Assembly (NCBI GenBank): GCA_027297745.1
Contig: JAPUHK010000183.1
Location: 1 to 45,126, forward strand
DNA length: 45,126 nt
Direction of reading: 5' to 3'
Source of the DNA: Planctomycetota bacterium
GTDB lineage: Bacteria; Planctomycetota; PLA2
Shown here: piece by piece, positions 24,744-33,325 of the stretch
Position numbering within the stretch: the stretch's first letter is position 1
How the letters are laid out: every line of letters begins with the position of its first letter
Notes under the pieces: model-generated
Databases searched by the model: none
What the model was told of the DNA's origin: nothing
What the model saw: the letters and a program-made list of their open reading frames with translations, nothing else
Translations under genes and position numbers: made by a program

Positions 24744-25327
24744 CGAGCCCTCCTCGGCACCAATACGGAGGCCAGCGCCGGCCATAGCAGTAGCGTGACG
24801 CACGCGGCCACGGGAATTGCGTCCCCGCTCGCTGCTTCGACCGCTCCGGCCAGGGGCGACAACGCACGCCAGTTCAGCGCGGAGCTCGAAGCCCCAAACT
24901 CGGCCCGCAGATAGGCGGCCGCGTAAGGACCCAGGAAGATCAGAAGTGTGACCGGCAAATAGAAGCGCACGGCCCTGGTCCCTTCCAGTGCGCGCGCCGC
25001 TGCGCCCGACGCCAACGCGCAGGCGAGCAGCGCGAGCGATCCCGGCAGGTACGCTCCCGCCGCGGCGTAGGCCACGGACAGAAGACACGGGAGCACGAGC
25101 AGCAAGGGAAGCAGGGTCCAGCCCAGCCTCCCACGCGTGGCGATGGCCGGCCACAGGATCGCGCCATACACGACCGCGATCGCGGTGCAAAGCCCGGGCA
25201 GGTCCCACTGGCGCTCCGGACGGGCCAGCAGCAGCGCCGCGCTCAACGAGGCGAGCAGCAACAGGGCCGCGGCTCCCTCGCGGGAAGGCACGGTGCGTTT
25301 TCCTGCGTCGAGGCGCGGAGCCGCCAT
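24740..25327 (-). CDS. Six-TM integral membrane protein in the dcw cluster, function unknown
   Basis: The 195-residue protein is almost entirely hydrophobic, with about six predicted transmembrane segments (roughly 18-35, 45-63, 70-90, 92-112, 121-140 and 171-190) and short basic loops. The NWRALSPLAG stretch before the last segment is reminiscent of ABC-2-type permeases, but this is a weak resemblance and no ATPase gene is near. The ATG at 25327 has AGGAG four bases upstream; a longer in-frame extension overlaps ftsQ and reads as an out-of-frame copy. It lies 20 nt after the ftsQ-like gene and is coupled to the following gene by ATGA. Confidence 0.7.
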   Translation of the reverse strand: MAAPRLDAGKRTVPSREGAAALLLLASLSAALLLARPERQWDLPGLCTAIAVVYGAILWPAIATRGRLGWTLLPLLLVLPCLLSVAYAAAGAYLPGSLALLACALASGAAARALEGTRAVRFYLPVTLLIFLGPYAAAYLRAEFGASSSALNWRALSPLAGAVEAASGDAIPVAACVTLLLWPALASVLVPRRAR

Positions 25328-25347
25328 GTCTCTCCTAACGGATGGGC

Positions 25348-26145
25348 TCAGGACGCGCCCGATTGTCGGAGATAGGGCTCCCCGAGTCGAACGTCCAGCA
25401 CCTGTCCCGCCAGGAGATCGGCGTAACGCGCAAAGGCGCGCAGGTAGCGCACCTTCCGCTCGACCGAGTTCTCGGCCACCGTGGCGCCCGGCCGCCCCCA
25501 GAGCACGGACACATCCCGTGCGCCGCGCAGCACGACTCCCTTGCGCGCCTCTTCCGCGCCGGAGACGTCCAGCCCGCGTAATCCGAGGCCGTTGAGCTCG
25601 GCGAGGTGCGGGGCCAGCTGGAACAGCGTCAGGAGCCCCGCGTCGAGCCGCACATCGTCCCAGTATTCGCCCGGCAGGGGCGGCTGCGACCGCACCCCTT
25701 CGATCGCGAACAGCGTGGCCATGCGCTCCCGATAGGGCTCTGGGGGCAACACCATGCCGTCCAGGCAAACGGGCACGAAGTGCTCTCCCACGCGCACGGT
25801 GGCGTACGGGCGGCGCAACAAGACGTCGGCCGTGTAGCCGCGCGGCCAGCGGCGCCCGACGTTCAACACGTCGTACACGACGGGGTCTGCCAGCAGCGCG
25901 CCTGCCACCTTGTGGTCGAGCTCGGGATCGCACAGGTGCACCGGGCCAAGCACCTTCAGCCGCGCCACCAACCGCCCCACGATTCGGCCTTCAACCGCGT
26001 CCATGGGTGTCAGGTTGAGCTCCACCGGCATGGCCAGAAAACGCCGGTCCTGCATCAGCGCCCGTTGCGCCATGCGCACCAGCGTGGGGACCAGCAGCGC
26101 GATCAGCAGCAGCCAGGTCAGCCGCGAGCGAAGGAAAGCACGCAC
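25348..26145 (-). CDS. ftsQ: FtsQ/DivIB-like cell division protein (divergent)
   Basis: The 265-residue protein has a short cytoplasmic N-terminus, one transmembrane segment (about 9-25) and a periplasmic part. VGRRWPRGYTADVLLRRPYATV followed by VPVCLDGMVLP matches the FtsQ beta-domain pattern of an RxWP motif, an E/R-R-P strand and a DxxG turn. The end, RAFARYADLLAGQVLDVRLGEPYL, resembles the FtsQ C-terminal strand with its conserved basic residue. The POTRA portion is weakly conserved. Position right after murB supports the call. FtsQ bridges FtsL/FtsB with early divisome proteins. The start is GTG at 26145, one base after the murB stop. Confidence 0.75.
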   Translation of the reverse strand: MRAFLRSRLTWLLLIALLVPTLVRMAQRALMQDRRFLAMPVELNLTPMDAVEGRIVGRLVARLKVLGPVHLCDPELDHKVAGALLADPVVYDVLNVGRRWPRGYTADVLLRRPYATVRVGEHFVPVCLDGMVLPPEPYRERMATLFAIEGVRSQPPLPGEYWDDVRLDAGLLTLFQLAPHLAELNGLGLRGLDVSGAEEARKGVVLRGARDVSVLWGRPGATVAENSVERKVRYLRAFARYADLLAGQVLDVRLGEPYLRQSGAS

Positions 26146-26146
26146 G

Positions 26147-27031
26147 CTACAGCCACCTCCGAACCTCGAGCTCGAGCTCGGCTCCGCTAGCCCGGCGAAC
26201 GCGCTTGCGCACCCTGTCGATCAGGCGCTGGACGCTCTCCGCTCTGCCGCCGCCGACGTTCTCGAAGAAGTTGGCGTGCCGCCGCGAGACGCGGATGCGG
26301 CCTTCCGTCAGGCCCTTGCAACCCGCGTCGTCGATCAGCCGCCCAGCCGAAGCCCCCGGGGGGTTCTTGAACACGCAGCCGGCATTGCCGACCCATCCCG
26401 GCTGCGTCCGGTTGCGCTCGCGCACGATGTCCTGCGTGCGGCGCCCGACGCGCTCACGGTCGCCGGGCTCCACGCTCAATTCGACGCGCAGTACGACCGA
26501 GTCGCCCACCAACGAGTGCCGGTAGCCGAAGAAACTCCCGGAGGGCACGACGCGCTCGAGCTGCCCTTCGGGTCGCAAGAGCTCCAACGCCAACACGCGG
26601 GGTCCGATCGCCCCGTACTTGCTGCCGGCGTTGCCGAACACGGCCCCGCCGACGGTGCCTGGAATGCCGCCGAAGGGTTCCAGCCCACTGAGACCCTGTT
26701 CCGCCGCCACGCGCACGACCGTGGACAGGCGGGCGCCGCCGTCCGCGGTGATGCGCCCCTCGCTGCGCTTGATCTGCCGCAGGCGAGCGAGCGAGAGCAC
26801 CGCGCCTTCGACCCCGCGGTCCGCAACGAGCAGGTTGCTGCCGCCGCCGAGGATGCGATAGGGCATGCCGATGCGTCGCAATGCCACGACGCTCTCGACC
26901 AGGTCGGTGACCGACTCGGGCTCCAGGTACAGCTGTGCGGGCCCGCCAATGCGGAACGTCGTCTCCGGCGCCAGCAGGCGCCCGAGGGACCAGCGTCCCC
27001 TAAAGCGCTTGCGCCAGTCGGCCGGCAACAT
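26147..27031 (-). CDS. murB: UDP-N-acetylenolpyruvoylglucosamine reductase MurB
   Basis: The 294-residue flavoenzyme reduces UDP-GlcNAc-enolpyruvate to UDP-MurNAc using NADPH. Visible landmarks are TTFRIGGPAQLYLEP, the FAD-binding YRILGGGSNLLVADRG, GLSGLEPFGGIPGTVGG, NAGCVFKNPPG, and AGRLIDDAGCKG with the catalytic serine region (SAGRL). The sequence is of the compact type II MurB. The ATG at 27031 lies 32 bases inside the end of murC, the longest overlap in the cluster; no ATG, GTG or TTG follows the murC stop before the conserved region. It is thus almost certainly co-translated with murC. Confidence 0.95.
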   Translation of the reverse strand: MLPADWRKRFRGRWSLGRLLAPETTFRIGGPAQLYLEPESVTDLVESVVALRRIGMPYRILGGGSNLLVADRGVEGAVLSLARLRQIKRSEGRITADGGARLSTVVRVAAEQGLSGLEPFGGIPGTVGGAVFGNAGSKYGAIGPRVLALELLRPEGQLERVVPSGSFFGYRHSLVGDSVVLRVELSVEPGDRERVGRRTQDIVRERNRTQPGWVGNAGCVFKNPPGASAGRLIDDAGCKGLTEGRIRVSRRHANFFENVGGGRAESVQRLIDRVRKRVRRASGAELELEVRRWL

Positions 27032-28373
27032 CCCCGACGTCTCCCGCGCCCATCGTGACCAGCACGTCGCCCGTGCGCACCTGCGTGCGCACGTAGTCGA
27101 CGATCGCCCCGAAGTCCGCGAGGTGCACGGCGTTCCCGCCGCAGCTCCGAACCTCGTCCACCAGATCCTGGGCCGACACCCTGTGCTCGCGCTCCTCTTC
27201 GTCGCGCGCCGCGAAAATGTCGGGAATCACCACCCGGTCCGCGATGGCGAGCGCCCGCCCGAACTCCTTCAGGAAATGCTCCGTGCGCGAGTATTGGTGC
27301 GGCTGGAAGACGCACCAGAGCCGGCGCGGCCGGTACTCGGTACGCAGCGTCTCGAGACCGGCCCACACCTCCGTCGGATGGTGCGCGTAGTCGTCGACCA
27401 CGGGCACCCCGCGGGGCTTGCCCACTACTTGAAGCCGCCTCCCGACACCGCTGAAGGCGCGCAGTGCGTGCCGGACGCCGTCCATCTCCATGCCCCGCTC
27501 GCGGCACAGCGCGATCACCGCCGCCGCGTTGAGCACGTTGTGCAGGCCGGGCATGGCCAACTCGAAGTCGTTCCCCCCGGCCCGGAACTGCGTCAGCCCG
27601 CCGCGGCGGCCGCCGATCGAGATGCGTAGGTCCACGTCGGGCGAGGTCCCGTACGTGACGACGCGTGCGCGGATCCCACGCGCCCGCCCGATCGAGGCGT
27701 AGAGGCTCTCGTGCAGCACCAGGACCATGGACACGCGCGCCGCGAAGTCTCGGAACGCTTCGCGGATCTCCACGAGGTCCCTGAAGTAGTCCAGGTGGTC
27801 GGCCTCGATGTTGGTGACGATGGCGGCTTCGGGCGTGAGGTTCAGGAAACTGCGGTCGTACTCGCAGGCCTCGACGATGAAGCTGCGCGAACGCCCCACC
27901 GCGGCCCCGCCCCCGAGCTGCGGCACCTCGCCGCCGACCAGGCAGGAGGCATCGTCGCCGCAGGTGCGGAAGGTGTAGGCCAAAAGCCCCGTTGTCGTCG
28001 TCTTGCCGTGCGTCCCGGCCACCGCGTACGTGCGCCGCCCGGCGGAGAACTGTCCCACGGCCTGTGCGTACTTGAGCACGGCTACGCCCCGGCGCCGCGC
28101 GCCGCGCAGCACCGGTGCGCTCTCGGGCACCGCGGCCGAGTGGATCAAACCCTCGACACCGGTCGGCAACACGGCGCCGGCGCTGCCGGTCCACACGGTG
28201 AAGCCGGCCCGGCGCAGCCCTGCGACCCTGACCGACTCACAAGCGTCGGCCCCGGTGATGGCGTGCCCTTCCTCGGCCAGGATGCGCGCCAGCGGCGCCA
28301 TCCCGGAGCCACCGATGCCCGCCATGTGCAGGCGCCGCGGGCGCGACAGATCGAAACTGTCCCGTGCGATCAT
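27000..28373 (-). CDS. murC: UDP-N-acetylmuramate--L-alanine ligase MurC
   Basis: The 457-residue Mur ligase adds L-Ala to UDP-MurNAc. The N-terminal Rossmann domain has HMAGIGGSGMAPLA (16-28), the ATP loop GTHGKTTTT is at 120-128, and EACEYDRSFLNL, NIEADHLDYF, and VDDYAHHPTEV mark the central and C-terminal domains. The start is ATG 28373 in an ATGA overlap with murG; the frame remains open upstream but only as an out-of-frame copy of murG. Family length and motifs are normal. It is stand-alone and not fused to Ddl. Confidence 0.97.
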   Translation of the reverse strand: MIARDSFDLSRPRRLHMAGIGGSGMAPLARILAEEGHAITGADACESVRVAGLRRAGFTVWTGSAGAVLPTGVEGLIHSAAVPESAPVLRGARRRGVAVLKYAQAVGQFSAGRRTYAVAGTHGKTTTTGLLAYTFRTCGDDASCLVGGEVPQLGGGAAVGRSRSFIVEACEYDRSFLNLTPEAAIVTNIEADHLDYFRDLVEIREAFRDFAARVSMVLVLHESLYASIGRARGIRARVVTYGTSPDVDLRISIGGRRGGLTQFRAGGNDFELAMPGLHNVLNAAAVIALCRERGMEMDGVRHALRAFSGVGRRLQVVGKPRGVPVVDDYAHHPTEVWAGLETLRTEYRPRRLWCVFQPHQYSRTEHFLKEFGRALAIADRVVIPDIFAARDEEEREHRVSAQDLVDEVRSCGGNAVHLADFGAIVDYVRTQVRTGDVLVTMGAGDVGDVAGRLAQAL

Positions 28374-29485
28374 TCGCCGACCTCCGTCAACCAGCCCCCT
28401 TCGGCCAGCGCGCCGTCGAGGCTCTCCATCAGATGCGCCGCCATGTCCACGGCCGCGTCCGGACGCCCGAGCCGCGCGGCCGCCGCCGCCATACGCTCGC
28501 GCCCGGCTCGCGCCAACAAAAGCTCTTCGATCAGCGCGCGGAAGCGCGACGGCTCGAGCTCTTCTTCCCGCACGACCTGCGCCGCGCCCGAGCGCACGGC
28601 TTCCTCCGTGTTGCGCTCCTGGTGGCGGTCGGCGTGATGGGGGTAGGGCACATAGACCGCCGGCACGCCGAGCGCGAGGCATTCCGCCACCGTCGAGGCG
28701 CCGCTGCGCGCCAGCACCAAGTCCGCGGCCGCGTACGCGCGACCCATCTGTTCCAGGTACGGAAGTACGCGGGCGGGCAGGTCCAGGCCCTCGTAGGCCT
28801 CTTGAACCCGCCGTGCGTCGCGCGCACCCGCCAAATGCAGCACCTGAAAGTTGAGATCGGTACAGCCGGGCAGCGCCCGTAGGACCAGGGTGTTGAGACT
28901 CCGGGCCCCTTGGCTACCCCCCACAACCAGGAGCGTCGGCCGGCCGGGGTCGAGGTCGAAGTCGGCGGGCCCGCCCGTGGCCCTCAAGCCCCTGCGCAGG
29001 GGCGTGCCACAGACCCGCGTCCGCAGGCGTGGCGGAAGGCCGTCACGGGCGGAGGCGAACCCAAGGCCGGCGCCCGCGGCGAAGCGCGCCAGCAGGCGAG
29101 TAGCCCGGCCGGGCACGGCGTTGCACTCGATCAAGTAGTAGGACAGGCCGAGGGTCCGGGCGGCCAGGCACACGGGGACGCAGGCGTACCCGCCCAGTCC
29201 CACGACGGCATCCGCGCGAAGCTCCGTCAACTTGCGCCGCGCGCGCCCCACGGCCCAGAGCAGCCGCGCGGGATACAGCCACGGCCGGCGGTCGATGCGC
29301 GGCGAGGCCAAGGGCAGGCAACGGAACGCACCCCCGATGCGCTCTGCGTCGCCGCGTTCCGGAGGCACCAGGAAGACGGCATCCAACGAAGGCATGGCGT
29401 GGGCCAACGCCAGCGCGGGGTAGAGATGCCCCCCGGTCCCGCCTCCGGCGAAGACCACGGTCTTGCGATGGAGCGGCGCGATCAT
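28370..29485 (-). CDS. murG: MurG N-acetylglucosaminyltransferase
   Basis: The 371-residue glycosyltransferase (GT28) transfers GlcNAc to lipid I on the cytoplasmic face of the membrane to form lipid II. The GGGTGGHLYPALALA loop is near residue 14, LVVGGSQGARSLN lies in the middle, and RSGASTVAECLALGVPAVYVPYPHHADRH-type residues contact UDP-GlcNAc. The start is ATG 29485 in an ATGA overlap with ftsW; the long open frame upstream reads as an out-of-frame copy of ftsW. The C-terminus overlaps murC in the same way. Confidence 0.96.
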   Translation of the reverse strand: MIAPLHRKTVVFAGGGTGGHLYPALALAHAMPSLDAVFLVPPERGDAERIGGAFRCLPLASPRIDRRPWLYPARLLWAVGRARRKLTELRADAVVGLGGYACVPVCLAARTLGLSYYLIECNAVPGRATRLLARFAAGAGLGFASARDGLPPRLRTRVCGTPLRRGLRATGGPADFDLDPGRPTLLVVGGSQGARSLNTLVLRALPGCTDLNFQVLHLAGARDARRVQEAYEGLDLPARVLPYLEQMGRAYAAADLVLARSGASTVAECLALGVPAVYVPYPHHADRHQERNTEEAVRSGAAQVVREEELEPSRFRALIEELLLARAGRERMAAAAARLGRPDAAVDMAAHLMESLDGALAEGGWLTEVGE

Positions 29486-30579
29486 GAAGGCTCCTCCGCG
29501 GCACGGCCGACGTTCGCCACGAGCCCCACCGCCGCCATCACCACTACGAGGTTGCTGCCGCCCGACGAGACGAACGGCAGGCTGAGCCCCTTGGTAGGCG
29601 CGGCCCCGGTAGCCACGGCGAAGTTGAGCGCCGCCTGGAAGCCGATCACGAACGTGGCGCCGAGCGCCAGTTGGAACGCGAACGGGTCGCGGGCGCTCTG
29701 CGCCACACGCACGCCGTGCACGATGATCCACATGAAGAGCACGGCTACGATGAGGATGCCCAGGAAGCCCATCTCCTCGCCGACGACCGGCAAGATGAAA
29801 TCGTTGTGGCTCGCCGGCAGGAAGCCGAGCTTCTGCCGTCCCGCGCCGAGACCGTTGCCGAGCCAGCCGCCGGCGCCCAGCGCCAACAGCGCCTGCTTCA
29901 CCTGGTAAGAGCTCTCGCCCCGGAAGAAGCGCAGGCGTTCGATCACGTAGGGGAAGCGCGTAGCGGCCAGCAGCAACAGCGGAAGCGTCGCGGCCCCCGC
30001 GATCAGCAGCCGCCCGATGCGCGCACCCGCCACGAGCATCATCGTGGCGGCCACCGCCAGCAGGAACACCGTGGTCCCGAAGTCCGGCGCCAAGAGCACG
30101 AGCAGGCACAGACCGCCGACGGGAAGCGCCAGGCGCCAGAAGGACTCCTCGCGTGCATTCCGCTCGGCCAGCGCCCGCGCAAGGAACAGGACTACCGCGA
30201 GCTTGGCCAACTCGGACGGCTGCACGCGCCCGAAAAACGGCAGCGGCAACCAGCGCTGCGTGTTGTGCACGGACGGCGCGAACAGGAGCGCCGTCAACAG
30301 CAGGCCCGCCGTGATCACGAGCAGCGTCGGGGCCGCCCGGCGCAACCGTTCGAGCGGCACGTGCGCAGCGACGACCAGCGCGACCAGGCCCACGAGCGCG
30401 GAGACGATCTGCCGTTTCAAGTAGTAGGCGGGGTCGTCCGCTACGCCCGCTTGGGCCGCCCAGGCGCCGGCGGAATACGAGAAGACCAGCCCGATGCCTA
30501 TGAGCACCATGGCCGGCGCAACTACGCCGGCGACGTCGGAACGCGGCGAACGAGGCCGCAGGGCCGAGAGGATTCTCAC
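29482..30579 (-). CDS. ftsW: SEDS peptidoglycan polymerase FtsW
   Basis: The 365-residue, ten-segment membrane protein has the SEDS signatures RWLPLPFFGRVQPSELAKL and LPFVSSGGSNL near the C-terminus. FtsW polymerises lipid II together with its partner PBP FtsI, encoded in the same cluster. The start is GTG at 30579 in a GTGA overlap with the mraY stop. This direct mraY-ftsW junction is notable since murD usually lies between them. The open frame extending upstream is an out-of-frame copy of mraY. Confidence 0.95.
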   Translation of the reverse strand: MRILSALRPRSPRSDVAGVVAPAMVLIGIGLVFSYSAGAWAAQAGVADDPAYYLKRQIVSALVGLVALVVAAHVPLERLRRAAPTLLVITAGLLLTALLFAPSVHNTQRWLPLPFFGRVQPSELAKLAVVLFLARALAERNAREESFWRLALPVGGLCLLVLLAPDFGTTVFLLAVAATMMLVAGARIGRLLIAGAATLPLLLLAATRFPYVIERLRFFRGESSYQVKQALLALGAGGWLGNGLGAGRQKLGFLPASHNDFILPVVGEEMGFLGILIVAVLFMWIIVHGVRVAQSARDPFAFQLALGATFVIGFQAALNFAVATGAAPTKGLSLPFVSSGGSNLVVVMAAVGLVANVGRAAEEPS

Positions 30580-31823
30580 CGCAGCTTGAACAGGGCCAGG
30601 GCGACCAGGGACAGCACGACAGCGACGATCCACAGCCGCACCGTGACCTTGACCTCGTGCAGACCACCGAATTGGAGGTGGTGGTGATAGGGAGCGCAGC
30701 GGAAGATGCGCCGGCGCGTGCGCTTGAACCATGCGCGCTGAAGGAGGACGGAGGCCGCTTCCACGACGAACACGCCCCCCGCCACGAGCAGCGTGATCTC
30801 CTGGCGCGCGATCACGGCCACGAGACCGAGCGTGCCGCCCAGCGCCAGCGCGCCGGTATCGCCCATGAAGACCGTGGCCGGGTAGCCGTTGAACCACAGG
30901 AAGCCGAGGCCCGCGCCGGCCAGAGCGGCGCACACGATCGTCAGCTCCGCCGCGCCGGGCACATGGAAGACGTACAGGTGCGCGGCGCTGTCGGCGCGGC
31001 CCACGATGTAGGTCACGAGCGCGAACGTGAACGCGGTTATGGTCACGCAGCCCACGGCCAGGCCGTCCAGGCCGTCCGTGAGATTGACGGCGTTGCTGGT
31101 GCCGACGATCACGAGCGCGCCGAGCACCAGGAACAACAGTCCGAGGTCCAGGCAGAAATGCTTGAAGAAGGGCACCTGCAAGTCCGTGCGATGGTCGGCG
31201 CTCGGGTGGCCGACGTCGGTCGGGCCGATGTCCGTGAGCGACGGTCCGCGGCCGCTCCGGGACACCTCGGCCACGGCCGTCTCCTGCAGCCCGCGGTCGG
31301 GATAGGGCGAAGCTTCAAGCGAGGGACCGCGCAGCAACGCTGCCTGCGATCCGTGTCCGGCCTGCAGGTAGAGCACGAACAGCGCGGCGCCGGCGATCGA
31401 GAACTGGCCCAACAGCTTGCGCCGCTCGGAGATGCCCTTCCTGTCCGGGTGGCGCAGCTTGACCCAGTCGTCGATGGCGCCCAGCGTGCCCAGCGCCAGG
31501 AAGGCAAGCAGCACGAGCACGACGTAAACGTTGTCCAGCCGGCCTAGCAGCAGAATCGAGATCGTCACGCTCAGCAGGATCAGCAGCCCCCCCATCGTGG
31601 GGATGCCCTCCTTTTTGGCGTGCAGATCGCTCAGCTTTTGCGAGTCGTGCTTCTGGCGCTCGCCGATGCGTTTCTGCCGGAGCCAGGCGAGCACCCCCGG
31701 CGCGCACACGACCACGATCAGGAAGGACAGGATGGCCGCGAAGGCCGCCCGGAACGTGACGAACCGGAACAGGTAGAACCCCGGGAAGTGGGAAACCAGG
31801 GGATCGAACAGCCAATAGAGCAT
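30576..31823 (-). CDS. mraY: Phospho-N-acetylmuramoyl-pentapeptide transferase MraY with a long extracytoplasmic insertion
   Basis: The enzyme makes lipid I from UDP-MurNAc-pentapeptide and undecaprenyl phosphate. TPTMGG-like GIPTMGGLLIL, the catalytic IDDW (117-120), NAVNLTDGLDGLA (244-256), WFNGYPATVFMGD and the YHHHLQ motif are all present. The protein is 415 residues; E. coli MraY is about 360. The extra 50-odd residues lie at about 157-215, between LYLQAG and VPFFK, in the extracytoplasmic loop between TM4 and TM5. They are polar, rich in Gly, Ser, Asp and Pro, and keep frame. The ATG is 8 nt after the murF stop; no good Shine-Dalgarno is seen. Confidence 0.95.
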   Translation of the reverse strand: MLYWLFDPLVSHFPGFYLFRFVTFRAAFAAILSFLIVVVCAPGVLAWLRQKRIGERQKHDSQKLSDLHAKKEGIPTMGGLLILLSVTISILLLGRLDNVYVVLVLLAFLALGTLGAIDDWVKLRHPDRKGISERRKLLGQFSIAGAALFVLYLQAGHGSQAALLRGPSLEASPYPDRGLQETAVAEVSRSGRGPSLTDIGPTDVGHPSADHRTDLQVPFFKHFCLDLGLLFLVLGALVIVGTSNAVNLTDGLDGLAVGCVTITAFTFALVTYIVGRADSAAHLYVFHVPGAAELTIVCAALAGAGLGFLWFNGYPATVFMGDTGALALGGTLGLVAVIARQEITLLVAGGVFVVEAASVLLQRAWFKRTRRRIFRCAPYHHHLQFGGLHEVKVTVRLWIVAVVLSLVALALFKLR

Positions 31824-31831
31824 GGACGGCG

Positions 31832-33268
31832 TCAGGTTCGGACGGACGAGCGGCGGCTCTTGCGTGCGCCCCGCGGCGCGTTCTTCTTGCGCCGTGCTTC
31901 TCGCCGGGACAGGTCTGTGCGCACGGCTTCGTGAAGGCGCTCGAGCCTCAACAGGCGCGAGGCCTTGAACAGCACGACATCTCCGCGGCGCACCTGGAAG
32001 GGCGGGTCCTGGAGCGCCTCCTTCACGGTCGGCGACCAGAACACGTTGCGCAGCCCGGCGTTGCGGGCGGCGGCCGAGGTGGCCTGGCTGAGCGGCCCTA
32101 TGGCCCACAAGACGTCGATGCGCGCCTCGGCGGCCGCGCGTCCCACGCGGCGGTGAAGCTCGTCCGCCTGGGTCCCGAGCTCCAGCATGTCGCCCAGCAC
32201 GGCAATGCGGCGCCCGGAGCCGCCGCGGAAGCGGATCTCGTGCAGCGCGGCCACGGTCGATCGCGGGTTGGCGTTGTAGGCGTCGTGGATCAGGCGCACG
32301 CCGGACACGTGCTCGACCGTCATGCGCATCGGCAGCGGCACGAAGCCCTCCAGGGCGCGCCGGATCTCCTCGGGTTCCCGCTTCAGCCACAGGCCCACCG
32401 CCGTGGCGGCCAGGGCGTTATGCACGTTGAAGATGCCGAAGGCGCTCATGCGCACCAGCATGCGGTTGTAAAGGCGGAACGACAGCTTGCGGAAGCTGGC
32501 CTTCACGTCGCCCGCGTACACGTCCGCCGCGGGCCAGGTGCCGAACGACAGCACGTAGCCCGGCGCGTGTTCGATCATGGCGCGGGTGTGGTCGTCGTCG
32601 TAGTTGAGAATGGCGCAGCCCTCCTCGCTCAACGCTTCGACCAGCGCGAACTTCTCGCGCGCGACGCCGTCGAGGTCGCCGAGCCTCTCCAGGTGCGACT
32701 CCCCCACGTTGAGCACGACGCTCACGTCGGGGCGCGCCAGGGCCGCCAGCGCCGCCACTTGACCGGGCGCGCTCGTGCCCACTTCCACGACGCACACCGA
32801 GTGGTGGCGCCGGACGCTCAGCAGCGTCAGCGGCACGCCGACGTCGTTGTTGTACGAGTTCGGCGAGCCGACGGCGCTACGGCCGAGCACCCGCAGGATC
32901 ATCTCCTTCGTAGTGGTCTTGCCGTTGCTGCCGGTGACGGCCACGACCGTGTAGCCGAGTTGCTTGCGATAGGCCGCGGCCAGGTCCCCAAGCGCCCGGC
33001 GCGTGTCCCGCACCAGGACTACCGGGTGGTGTAGCGAGCGATGCAGTCGCGCGGCCTCCGGGTCGTCCGCGAGAGCCGCCGCAGCGCCGGAGACGAAGGC
33101 TTCGCCGAGAAAACTATGGCCATCAAAGTTGGGGCCGCGCAGGGGAACATAGAGGTTCTGAGGCTCCACCCGCCGGGAATCGACCGTGACTCCGGCCACC
33201 GGCAGATCGGGCCCTTCGTACCGTCCTCCTGTCCACGCGGCGACCTTGCGGATGGAGATCTGTTCCAT
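31832..33268 (-). CDS. murF: UDP-N-acetylmuramoyl-tripeptide--D-alanyl-D-alanine ligase MurF
   Basis: The 478-residue ligase adds D-Ala-D-Ala to UDP-MurNAc-tripeptide. The ATP loop GSNGKTTTK is at 113-121; SYNNDVGVPLTLL, NVGESHLERLG and HDAYNANPRS are the family hallmarks. The ATG at 33268 has GGAGG seven bases upstream. The C-terminus is extended by a strongly basic tail (about the last 25 residues, many Arg and Lys), unusual for MurF and possibly a membrane-surface or RNA contact. A 57-bp gap precedes it, holding a candidate promoter, so the cluster may have an internal transcription start here. Confidence 0.96.
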   Translation of the reverse strand: MEQISIRKVAAWTGGRYEGPDLPVAGVTVDSRRVEPQNLYVPLRGPNFDGHSFLGEAFVSGAAAALADDPEAARLHRSLHHPVVLVRDTRRALGDLAAAYRKQLGYTVVAVTGSNGKTTTKEMILRVLGRSAVGSPNSYNNDVGVPLTLLSVRRHHSVCVVEVGTSAPGQVAALAALARPDVSVVLNVGESHLERLGDLDGVAREKFALVEALSEEGCAILNYDDDHTRAMIEHAPGYVLSFGTWPAADVYAGDVKASFRKLSFRLYNRMLVRMSAFGIFNVHNALAATAVGLWLKREPEEIRRALEGFVPLPMRMTVEHVSGVRLIHDAYNANPRSTVAALHEIRFRGGSGRRIAVLGDMLELGTQADELHRRVGRAAAEARIDVLWAIGPLSQATSAAARNAGLRNVFWSPTVKEALQDPPFQVRRGDVVLFKASRLLRLERLHEAVRTDLSRREARRKKNAPRGARKSRRSSVRT

Positions 33269-33288
33269 CGAGTCGCCTCCAGGGCCCA

Positions 33289-33318
33289 CGGATACAACAT
33301 CCTGTGGACCTATGTCAA
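33289..33318 (-). promoter_or_regulatory. Candidate internal promoter upstream of murF
   Basis: A perfect TTGACA (33318-33313, minus strand) is followed after 18 bp by TATCCG (33294-33289), a partial -10 match. It lies in the only A/T-rich stretch of the cluster and leaves a leader of roughly 15 nt that contains the murF Shine-Dalgarno. Confidence 0.45.
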
Positions 33319-33325
33319 TATCTAC

